Shown here piece after piece: positions 7,432 to 13,526 of a stretch of DNA of 19,003 nucleotides. The notes under the pieces were generated by a model. That model had not been told where the DNA came from. It was given only the letters and a program-made list of their open reading frames with translations, and did not search any database. The DNA comes from DASXTW01 sp046726275 (GTDB taxonomy: Bacteria > Actinomycetota > UBA4738). Each line of letters starts with the position of its first letter. The stretch's first letter is position 1. Location: NCBI GenBank assembly GCA_046726275.1, contig JBKPAF010000023.1:1-19003 (forward strand), read 5' to 3'. The translations under genes and the position numbers were made by a program.

Positions 7432-7637
7432 CATCAATCTGGCCGATCAGCGACGTCAGCGCTGTCCACGGCGATCTCCACCCCCCGCGCGCAGGACCTC
7501 TTGCTGACATTGACCCTGAACCGCCGGACAAGTCTTCGAGCTGGATCGGCCTCACAAGTCTTTACTGGCTCGAGGGCGGTGTCTGAAGACAAAGTCCCTG
7601 GTCGCAGGTCCAATGGGGACAGCAGCGCCGGACCTAC

Positions 7638-7696
7638 CTTCAAAACCGGTGTGAGGGCGAGAGCTCTCAGGCGGGTTCGATTCCCGTCCGCCTCCG
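7638..7696 (+). tRNA. selC: 3' half of a selenocysteine tRNA (UCA), 5' half missing
   Basis: From the anticodon loop onward the sequence has every feature of a bacterial tRNA-Sec. The loop is CTTCAAA (7638-7644) with anticodon TCA at 7640-7642. The 3' strand of the anticodon stem, ACCGG, follows at 7645-7649. A long variable arm is formed by TGAGGGC and GCTCTCA closed by a GAGA loop (7652-7669, 7 pairs with one G-U). A T arm GCGGG/CCCGT encloses TTCGATT (7671-7687). The 3' acceptor strand has 8 bases, CCGCCTCC, with discriminator G at 7696. Upstream of the loop the 5' strand of the anticodon stem does not pair and no D arm fits. The nearest acceptor-like match, GAGGGCGG at 7572, is about 30 bases too far and has a mismatch. 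It is therefore a fragment, typical of an integration-site remnant, or a decayed copy. Confidence 0.6.
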
Positions 7697-7791
7697 CTGC
7701 TGAATGGCCCTCTGACTGCGGGCTCCACGCAGCGCCCGAGTGGCGCCCAGGCCCCCGTGCCTCATCACCGTTGGTCGAGGATGACCGGTCG

Positions 7792-7797
7792 TAGCAT
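7792..7797 (+). promoter_or_regulatory. Candidate -10 box for leaderless regulator mRNA
   Basis: TAGCAT (fits TAnnnT) ends 6 bases before the GTG at 7804, and that GTG has no usable Shine-Dalgarno nearby. This spacing is the usual sign of a leaderless transcript in actinobacteria. The -35 region is weak: TTGGTC at 7771-7776, with a 15-base spacer. Confidence 0.35.
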
Positions 7798-7803
7798 GAC
7801 GCC

Positions 7804-9426
7804 GTGGAGGGGTCCCGAGAAGATTCTCTCGCTGCCGGCGCAGAGGCCCTCAGGGCGGGTGACTGGCTCAACGCGCACGACTCGTTCCGTGCTGCGCTTG
7901 AGCGCGAGGAGACGCCGGAGGCACTCGCGGGCCTGGGGGAAGCGTTGTGGTGGCTCGGCGAGACCCAGCCGTCCGTCGAGTATCGAGAGCGTGCGTACGT
8001 TGGCTTCCGGCGCCGGGCGGAGCACGCTCAGGCCGTGAACCTAGCGCTCGGCTTGAGCATCCATTACGACGCCAACGTCGGAAACGCCGCCGCGGCAGCG
8101 GGATGGCTCGCCCGTGCAAAGCGCCTGGTTGAGGAGAACGCGCTCGAGGAGTTCGGCGGATGGATCGAGTTGTTCGAAGCTGGCGAGGCAAGCGATCCCG
8201 CTGCTGCTGAGGGGCGCACGCGCGAGGCCCTGGCGATCGCCCGGAAATCAGCTGACCTCGATCTGGAACTGTGCGCGCCGGCGCAGCTCGGATCGACCCT
8301 GGTGTCCCAGGGACGCATCGACGAAGGCGTGGCGCTGCTCGACGAGGCGATGGCGGGGTCTCTCGGCGGGGAAGGCGGCAACTTCGACACGGTCGTGTTC
8401 ACCAGCTGCAACATGGTCGGGTCGTGCACCCGCTGCGCCGACTTCGAACGCGCGGTGCAGTGGATCCGGGCCGCCGATCGGTTCACGCAGCGATACGGCT
8501 GCCCGTTCCTGTACCTCTACTGCCGCGTGCACTACGGCGCGATCCTGATCGCGACCGGCGACTGGCAAGAGGCCGAATCGCAACTCGCGACGTCGATGCG
8601 CGAGGCCGAGACATCGCAGCGGCCCCTCCACGCGAACGCACGAGCGACGCTGGCCGCACTTCGGTTCGCGCAGGGTCGGCTCGAGGAGGCCGAGGACCTG
8701 ATCGAGGGCTTGGACGCGCAGAGTCCGGCCGCTCCTGTGGCCGTGGCGATCCACCTCGCGCGGGGCGCTCCCGTGCTTGCGACGGCGGTGGCGCGGCGGG
8801 GCCTGGACGGTGCCGATTTCCTCAACCGGGCGGTGCTGCTCGAGCTGCTCGGTGAGGCGGAGATCGCGCAGGGCAACACCGACGAAGCTGCCGCTCACGG
8901 ACGCGCGCTGGCGGAACAGGGTGCCGCTCGATCGTCCGGACTCGTGCGTGCCCGGGGCCACCGGCTGCTCGGGCGGGCACTCGGTCGCCCTGAGGATCTC
9001 CACACGGCGATCGCGGAATTCTCACGCCTCGGGATGCCGTACGAGACGGCGGGGACACGACTGATCCTCGCCGCCGTGCTGAGAACGAGCGAACCGGAGG
9101 TCGCCGCCGCGGAAGCACGCGCCGCGCTGGCCGTCTTCGAGAATCTTGGTGCCGGAGCGGGTGCCGACGCGGCGGCGGCGGTTCTCCGCGAGCTGGGAGT
9201 GAAGGCGGCCCGGCTCGGGCCGAAGGGCGTCGGAACGCTGACAAAGCGCGAAACCGAAGTGCTCGGGCTCCTCGAGGAAGGCCTCTCCAACCCCGAGATC
9301 GCCGAACCCCTCTACCTCAGCCGGAAGACCGTCGAGCATCATGTCGCCTCCATCCTGTCCAAGCTCGGGGCCAGGAACCGCTCCGACGCCCTCAGGCTCA
9401 TTCGGAAACATTCCTCCACGAAATAG
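7804..9426 (+). CDS. TPR-containing LuxR-family transcriptional regulator
   Basis: A 540-residue regulator starting at GTG 7804. Residues about 5-460 are a helical-repeat array of TPR type (ALRAGDWLNAHDSFRAALER, IDEGVALLDEAMAGS, TGDWQEAESQLATSMREAE, QGRLEEAEDLIEGL, QGNTDEAAAHGRALAEQ). Residues 479-537 are a LuxR/GerE helix-turn-helix: LTKRETEVLGLLEEGLSN, then EIAEPLYLSRKTVEHHVASI and LSKLGARNRSDALRL. No N-terminal AAA ATPase or receiver domain is present, so it is not a full LAL/MalT protein nor a classical response regulator. The TPR part probably senses a protein or small molecule. The usual IA..L in the recognition region reads IAEPLYLS, a small departure. The methyltransferase 126 bases downstream is a natural candidate target. 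Confidence 0.88.
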   Translation: MEGSREDSLAAGAEALRAGDWLNAHDSFRAALEREETPEALAGLGEALWWLGETQPSVEYRERAYVGFRRRAEHAQAVNLALGLSIHYDANVGNAAAAAGWLARAKRLVEENALEEFGGWIELFEAGEASDPAAAEGRTREALAIARKSADLDLELCAPAQLGSTLVSQGRIDEGVALLDEAMAGSLGGEGGNFDTVVFTSCNMVGSCTRCADFERAVQWIRAADRFTQRYGCPFLYLYCRVHYGAILIATGDWQEAESQLATSMREAETSQRPLHANARATLAALRFAQGRLEEAEDLIEGLDAQSPAAPVAVAIHLARGAPVLATAVARRGLDGADFLNRAVLLELLGEAEIAQGNTDEAAAHGRALAEQGAARSSGLVRARGHRLLGRALGRPEDLHTAIAEFSRLGMPYETAGTRLILAAVLRTSEPEVAAAEARAALAVFENLGAGAGADAAAAVLRELGVKAARLGPKGVGTLTKRETEVLGLLEEGLSNPEIAEPLYLSRKTVEHHVASILSKLGARNRSDALRLIRKHSSTK

Positions 9427-9446
9427 GTGAGCTCACCGATACTCGG
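9426..9446. promoter_or_regulatory. Palindromes between regulator and methyltransferase genes
   Basis: GGTGAGCTCACC at 9426-9437 is a perfect 12-base palindrome beginning on the last base of the regulator stop codon. It is followed at once by CCGATACTCGG (9436-9446), an inverted repeat with a 3-base loop. They could be an operator for the upstream LuxR protein or a weak attenuator; there is no T-run. The function is not shown. Confidence 0.25.
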
Positions 9447-9551
9447 TGCGGCACGCCGTGAAAGTCTGGCCCCATGTCCGAGAGACCAGTCCGACCCCAC
9501 GTGATCGGGTTGGACCCGAGAATGTTCGTCCTGGAGACGAGGAGGGCGGTG

Positions 9552-10628
9552 ATGTCCCCGATCGAGCAGCAACCAACGATCGACGAAGCGCGCGTGGAGG
9601 AGTTCGTCGGGAAGGCGGTGGCCGACGTCAGCGGCGCCATGGTGACCGCGTTCTGCGTGCTGGGCGACCGGCTCGGCCTGTTCAAGGCCCTGGCCGGCCA
9701 GGCAGCGACGAGCGAGGAGCTCGCCGCGGCAACCGATCTGCAGGAGCGGTACGTACGCGAATGGGCGAACGGCCTGGTAGCTGCTGGCTACGTGACACGC
9801 GATCGCGCCAGCGGACGCTACGCGCTACCGCTCGAGCACATCCCCGTGCCCGCCGACGAGGGAGGGCTCGCGTTCCTCGGCGGCCTGTACCAGCTCGTAC
9901 GCGAGATGCTAGGCACGCTCGACCTAATCGAGCGGTCCTTCCACGACGGCGGAGGGATCAGCCTCGCGGACTACCGTGACGAGTTCTGGAACGGCCTCGA
10001 GCGCCTGACCGGTCCAGCTTTCAATCACCAACTGGTCCAGGAGTGGATCCCGGCCGTCCCGGGCCTCGAGGAGCGCTTGCGCAAGGGCGCGCTCCTCGCC
10101 GACGTGGGGACGGGGACTGGGATCGCGCCCATCCGGATCACCGAGGCGTTCCCATCGGTGCAGGCGACCGGGTTCGACATCCACGCGCCGAACATCACAC
10201 GCGCCAAAGAGACCTCACGCCAGGCCGGCGTGGAGGACCGGGTGCGGTTCGCGCAAGCAGATGCGGTCAAGGAGATCCCCGGCCGCTATGACGTGATCAC
10301 CATGTTCGCCGTCGTGCACGACACGAGCGACCCCCTCGCACTCCTGCGCAACGCGCGAGCGGCTTTGGAAGACGACGGCGTGCTCCTGATCGACGAGCTG
10401 AACAGCCACGGACTCCCCGAAGATGACCCCGCTCCCATGGGGGCGCTGATCTACGGCTTCAGCCTTCTGCACTGCACCCCCCAGTCGCTCGCAGAAGGCG
10501 GAGCTGCGCTGGGTGCCGCCGGGCTTCCCGAGGGGCACCTCCGCGCACTGTCCGAGCAGGCAGGATTCGGCACCGTCACGAGGGTCTGGGAGGGGCCGCT
10601 CGACGCCGTCTATGCCGTGCGCCCCTGA
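9552..10628 (+). CDS. Winged-helix class I SAM-dependent methyltransferase (Rv2258c-like)
   Basis: ATG 9552 is selected because GGAGGG ends 6 bases upstream; an in-frame ATG at 9474 would add 26 residues but has no ribosome site. The 358-residue product has an N-terminal winged-helix/dimerisation region at about residues 15-105 (LGDRLGLFKALAGQAATSEE, YVREWANGLVAAGYVTRD). A Rossmann methyltransferase fold follows, with SAM motif I ADVGTGTG at about 183-190, acidic residues after beta-2 (TGFDIHAPN), and motif VITMFAVVHDTSDP with the late strand DGVLLIDELNS. This is the layout of the mycobacterial Rv2258c-type family, whose substrate is not settled. It follows the LuxR-type regulator in the same direction, with palindromes between them. 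Confidence 0.88.
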   Translation: MSPIEQQPTIDEARVEEFVGKAVADVSGAMVTAFCVLGDRLGLFKALAGQAATSEELAAATDLQERYVREWANGLVAAGYVTRDRASGRYALPLEHIPVPADEGGLAFLGGLYQLVREMLGTLDLIERSFHDGGGISLADYRDEFWNGLERLTGPAFNHQLVQEWIPAVPGLEERLRKGALLADVGTGTGIAPIRITEAFPSVQATGFDIHAPNITRAKETSRQAGVEDRVRFAQADAVKEIPGRYDVITMFAVVHDTSDPLALLRNARAALEDDGVLLIDELNSHGLPEDDPAPMGALIYGFSLLHCTPQSLAEGGAALGAAGLPEGHLRALSEQAGFGTVTRVWEGPLDAVYAVRP

Positions 10629-10670
10629 CCATCGGCCGTGAAGAGCGAGAAGACCGAGAGGAGACCAGTC

Positions 10671-10940
10671 ATGGCAGCACCCGACTCGGCAGGCGCCGCC
10701 CGTCGAAACGGTCTCGACCTCGATCTCCTCCAAGGAGTCGCCGAGGAACTTCGCGATCATCCTGAGGCGGGCACAGTGATCAGCCGAACCGGCCACCGCT
10801 GGGTATCCGCGGCGGCTCCGCAATGCCCAAATGATCCGCCTCGGCGTTCTTCCCAGAACAGGAGGCCAGCAGCGCGTCGAGCCGTGCCCCCTTCAAGGGA
10901 CCCCCGTCACCTCGAGGACTTCGTACATGGGGGGACGTGA
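10671..10940 (+). pseudogene. Truncated OsmC-like gene
   Basis: ATG 10671 follows an AGGAG site. The first 45 residues, RNGLDLDLLQGVAEELRDHP then EAGTVISRTGHRWVS, resemble the N-terminus of OsmC-type proteins, where an NGxD helix is followed by a D/HP turn and a beta-strand ending in RW. After about 10817 the similarity stops; the frame continues with basic low-complexity residues to 10940 and overlaps the 3' end of the convergent gene. A full OsmC protein has about 140-190 residues and its two catalytic Cys would lie further on, so this copy cannot be active. The family assignment rests on a short stretch and is tentative. Confidence 0.4.
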
Positions 10941-11801
10941 CGGCCGAGTAGCGTGACAGGTCAGGTGCCGGGGCTGGGGAGCCGGCCGTCCGCGCACGAC
11001 GATCGCCACCGACCGGCCGCTGGCCAGGAACGTGATACGAACCCGGCCATCAGGCTCCTTCTGTCGGTCCACGAGCGCGATCGCGTCGATCCCTGCAAGA
11101 TCGAACCTTCGACGGACGAAGTGCTCAGCGGCCTGCACATCAAACGGATAGCAGGATCGCCCCCGATAGTGGTCCAGGGACAGCCGGCCTTCCACGTAGC
11201 CTCGGCCCACGGCCTCGGCTTCCTCTGGCCCCACTCGCCCGAAGTAGATGCCATGGGGAAAGCAGACGAGGTTCCCGGCAAAGCGATCGCCTCCGATGTG
11301 GGAGCACTCCCACACGGTCCCGCTGAAGGCTCGCGTGAGCGCGGTGAAAAGTGGCCGGCCTCGCTCCGCGCAGCACGGATCGCGCCGACCGTTCGTGCAA
11401 GCGAGGAACAGGGGACCATGGTCGATCCACCCGATGTCCGGCGCACGCCCGTCCGCCATGGGTTCGAGGCCCAGATCCAACAGGTCTCCCGGGCTGGTGA
11501 GCGTGAGGCTCTCCATCCACGGACGGTCCGGTCCCGTGTGAGCCAGGTAGCAACGGTGCTGACCCGGCTGGCGGGGCCCGCTCGGCCTGCGGATGAGGAC
11601 GACGCGGATCCGGAGGTCACGATATCGGCGCCGAATTGCCCGGGCCTGCTCCGCCGGAATCCTGCTGTCCAGCAGCGCGGTGTGTCCCCAGGGCCCCGGC
11701 TGCTCCAGGAGGATCCAGTTGGCCACCGTGGAGGCGGTGGCGTGCATCGGCTCGGCGAGAGCGAGCGATCGCGCCGAGCAGCGAGGAGGATCAGCCCTCA
11801 A
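10893..11801 (-). CDS. Sucrase/ferredoxin-like (Suc_Fer) family protein
   Basis: A 302-residue protein starting at TTG 11801, which overlaps the stop of the upstream oxygenase gene as TTGA. The TTG is preferred because the next start, ATG at residue 19, would remove the conserved-looking RCSARSLALAEP segment that precedes WILLEQPGPWG. The core CTNGRRDPCCAERGRP (C135, C143, C144) followed by VWECSHIGGDRFAGNLVCFP (C166, H168) and IYFGRV is typical of the sucraseferredoxin-like, thioredoxin-fold family. Members carry Cys/His residues thought to hold a 2Fe-2S cluster. Translational coupling to a JmjC-type oxygenase suggests it acts as a redox partner or in the same modification, which is inference; no partner function is established for the family. 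Confidence 0.88.
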   Translation of the reverse strand: MRADPPRCSARSLALAEPMHATASTVANWILLEQPGPWGHTALLDSRIPAEQARAIRRRYRDLRIRVVLIRRPSGPRQPGQHRCYLAHTGPDRPWMESLTLTSPGDLLDLGLEPMADGRAPDIGWIDHGPLFLACTNGRRDPCCAERGRPLFTALTRAFSGTVWECSHIGGDRFAGNLVCFPHGIYFGRVGPEEAEAVGRGYVEGRLSLDHYRGRSCYPFDVQAAEHFVRRRFDLAGIDAIALVDRQKEPDGRVRITFLASGRSVAIVVRGRPAPQPRHLTCHATRPSRPPMYEVLEVTGVP

Positions 11802-12958
11802 AGGTCCGGCTCGACCGTGAGAAGCCCCTCGCGCATCAGCCGGCGCACCAAGACCAGGCGGCTGGACCCGTCCAGGAAGGGACTCAAGTCGCCGACGATG
11901 AAGCCCGCCCTCTGCGCCACGAACCGCATGGCGGGGACTGCCCGCGCCGGCATGCGAAGCTCTCTATCCCCCAGATACACGAACAGCCGTCCATTCCGTT
12001 CCGCCAGCTCGCACAGGGAGCCGCGGACCCGGGACACGCGAGTCTGGTCCGTCACCGAGCCCACCTCCAGCAACCCTCGCAACGAGCCGGCCAGAGACGG
12101 AGGCCGCGTGGTCAGGAATCGCTCGATCATCTCGCTGGCCATCTCGGCCGCGTCCAGCTTCCCCAGCCACCGCCTGAGCTCGGCCAGGCGATCGGCCGCC
12201 TGAGGGGAAAGGGAATCCAGGCTCCGATGCCAGCCCGCGGGCATCCGCTCCCGGAAGGCGTCTTCCCCTTCCGCACGGGCGAAGGCATCTCGAACAAGAT
12301 CCACCCACGTCTGGACGTGGATCCCGAAGGTGAGATGCCCTGAGACGGTCTCCTGAGTGCGGGCGGCATGGGCGGTGCCCTCCGGGATGTACAGGCAGTC
12401 GCCGGGCTGCAACTCGATGGAGATGACCGGGGGTGGCGTCCGTCCGGGCAGTTCAGGGCGAATCCCCTTCTCCCACACCTCCCAATGTTTGCGCCCGAAT
12501 GCCTGGAGCACGAACACGTCATGGGAATCCTGGTGCGCGCTGAACCCCTGCGAGCCAGGCGGGGTGATGTAGGCATTCACCTGGGTCGGATGGCCCAGTT
12601 CCGTCTCCAGGTCCCGGCAGAAGCGGGCGACGGGCTCCCAGAACCGATGCATCCCCTGCAGGACGATGGTCGCCCCATCGGCAAAAAGGAGGAAGACCCG
12701 GGCGGCGTCGGCGATGCCGGTCACCTGGGTCGAGCCGATCTGCCCGGATCTCGTATACGAGGAGGCGGGCAGGCTTGCCCCGTCTTTGACGAGGCGAAAA
12801 GTCGGGGTTCGGAGTCCCAACGAGGAGACCATCCGGTCCACGTCGTCGAAAGTCAGCAAGTCCTCGAACCCGCCGCCGGACGCACGATAGTAGGGTCGGT
12901 GTCCCCACGTGTCTGCCAGAAAGGCCCCGGCGTCACCGACGCAGCGTTCGAGAGCCAT
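11798..12958 (-). CDS. JmjC/cupin_4 2-oxoglutarate-dependent oxygenase
   Basis: The frame is open to 13234, but the part above 12958 is the repeat gene read out of frame, so ATG 12958 is chosen; it gives 386 residues, close to the bacterial ribosomal oxygenase YcfD/RoxA. The N-terminus ERCVGDAGAFLADTWGHRPYY matches the usual opening of cupin_4 proteins. The iron-binding HxD is AHQDSHD (H142, D144), and the distal His lies in IPEGTAHAAR (H197), after the LQPGDCLYIP strand. A C-terminal helical and winged-helix-like part follows (LAGSLRGLLEVG, RLVLVRRLMREGLLTVEPDL). Enzymes of this family hydroxylate protein side chains (Arg or His on ribosomal proteins). Here the gene lies 34 bases downstream of an Asp/Thr repeat peptide, a possible substrate. 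No strong ribosome site is visible at the start. Confidence 0.88.
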   Translation of the reverse strand: MALERCVGDAGAFLADTWGHRPYYRASGGGFEDLLTFDDVDRMVSSLGLRTPTFRLVKDGASLPASSYTRSGQIGSTQVTGIADAARVFLLFADGATIVLQGMHRFWEPVARFCRDLETELGHPTQVNAYITPPGSQGFSAHQDSHDVFVLQAFGRKHWEVWEKGIRPELPGRTPPPVISIELQPGDCLYIPEGTAHAARTQETVSGHLTFGIHVQTWVDLVRDAFARAEGEDAFRERMPAGWHRSLDSLSPQAADRLAELRRWLGKLDAAEMASEMIERFLTTRPPSLAGSLRGLLEVGSVTDQTRVSRVRGSLCELAERNGRLFVYLGDRELRMPARAVPAMRFVAQRAGFIVGDLSPFLDGSSRLVLVRRLMREGLLTVEPDL

Positions 12959-12992
12959 AGAGCGAGGCCTGGCCACAGCTGTGGTGACCGCC

Positions 12993-13334
12993 CTACTGCG
13001 ACGCGGAGTCCGCGGTGTCGACGCCGTCGGCCGTGTCCTTGCTGTCCGTGGTGTCTGCAGTGTCCGTGGTGTCTGCAGTGTCCGTGGTGTCTGCAGTGTC
13101 CGTGGTGTCTGCAGTGTCCGTGGTGTCTGCAGTGTCCGTGGTGTCTGCAGTGTCTGCAGTGTCTGCGGTGTCGGCCGTCTCCTCGCTGTCGGTGTCGACG
13201 TCGTCGCTGTCCGCCGTATCCGTCTCGTCGGCATCCTCCGCCCGATCGAGGACTCGGCCGGACGTCCCGGCCAGCCCGGGACGGATCGTCTCGATGTCTT
13301 CGTCTGTTAACTGGGTCGGCTTGGTGCGTTCCAT
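12993..13334 (-). CDS. Asp/Thr-repeat peptide, possible modified-peptide precursor
   Basis: A 113-residue, very acidic product starting at ATG 13334, five bases after a near-perfect AGGAGGTG ribosome site; this is the best initiation signal in the window and the main proof that the minus strand is coding. Residues 1-31 form a non-repetitive leader-like part with LTDEDIETIRPG, a phrase reminiscent of ribosomal-peptide leaders. Residues about 32-52 are acidic. Residues 53-97 consist of Thr-Ala-Asp units, including six consecutive TADTTD hexamers at 62-97, and a short tail ends in DTADSASQ. There is no Cys, Trp, Phe or Tyr, no signal peptide and no membrane span. The next two genes encode a JmjC-type oxygenase and an Fe-S-type protein, so hydroxylation of Asp or Thr is an attractive inference. 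A simple acidic repeat protein is the alternative. Confidence 0.7.
   Translation of the reverse strand: MERTKPTQLTDEDIETIRPGLAGTSGRVLDRAEDADETDTADSDDVDTDSEETADTADTADTADTTDTADTTDTADTTDTADTTDTADTTDTADTTDSKDTADGVDTADSASQ
13043..13168 (-). repeat. Six perfect 18-base tandem repeats inside the peptide gene
   Basis: The plus-strand unit TGTCCGTGGTGTCTGCAG occurs six times without change from 13043 to 13150, followed by two 9-base half units (13151-13168, one with a single change). Each 18-mer is itself two related 9-mers. On the minus strand one unit encodes six residues (TADTTD register), and copy changes would keep the frame. All three plus-strand frames are also open through it. Confidence 0.95.
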
Positions 13335-13339
13335 CCTGA

Positions 13340-13348
13340 CACCTCCTC
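13340..13348 (-). promoter_or_regulatory. Strong Shine-Dalgarno of the repeat-peptide gene
   Basis: GAGGAGGTG on the minus strand with a 5-base spacer to ATG 13334. It fixes both the strand and the start of the repeat peptide and predicts high translation relative to the oxygenase gene, which lacks such a site. Confidence 0.75.
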
Positions 13349-13512
13349 TAGTTCAGGGGTCCGCGGCGCGATCGCCGAGGTCGATCAGCGGCCCCAACAC
13401 GATAGGAGCTTCAGTCCCGCCGCCTAGGGCCTCCAACCCGCAGGGCGGTCTCGAGCAGATACAAGATCAAGTGCGCGGAAGGTGCAACTCATTCCCAAGT
13501 AGGGTCAGCCGC

Positions 13513-13518
13513 TACCAT
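13513..13518 (+). promoter_or_regulatory. Candidate -10 box for leaderless cyclase mRNA
   Basis: TACCAT (fits TAnnnT) ends 8 bases before GTG 13527, which has no convincing ribosome site. No good -35 box is visible. It resembles the arrangement at 7792 and may mark a leaderless start. Confidence 0.3.
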
Positions 13519-13526
13519 GCGGGGCC

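Larger units (their letters stand above)
7432..7803 (+). other. Intergenic stretch holding a tRNA-Sec 3' fragment
   Basis: No coding region is convincing here; the frames that stay open show no family features or ribosome sites. The only structured element is the tRNA-Sec half at 7638-7696. The bases from 7432 to 7637 show no clear terminator, and 7697-7791 show nothing I can name before the candidate -10 box at 7792. Confidence 0.5.

Noticed and set aside
7572..7696. Complete tRNA-Sec gene
   Set aside because: The only 5' acceptor candidate is about 30 bases too far upstream, with a mismatch, and neither the D arm nor the 5' anticodon strand pairs.
9474..9551. Upstream ATG for the methyltransferase
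   Set aside because: No ribosome site, and the added 26 residues do not look like the family; ATG 9552 has a clear GGAGGG.
12973..12984. Palindrome CCACAGCTGTGG between peptide and oxygenase genes
   Set aside because: A 12-base palindrome without a loop makes only a weak RNA hairpin; no evidence of function, though it could affect the expression ratio.
13043..13168. CRISPR-like array
   Set aside because: Units are directly abutting 18-mers without spacers and lie inside a coding gene.
12959..13234. N-terminal extension of the oxygenase with Thr-Leu-Gln repeats
   Set aside because: It is the repeat-peptide gene read in another frame; family homologues begin near ATG 12958.
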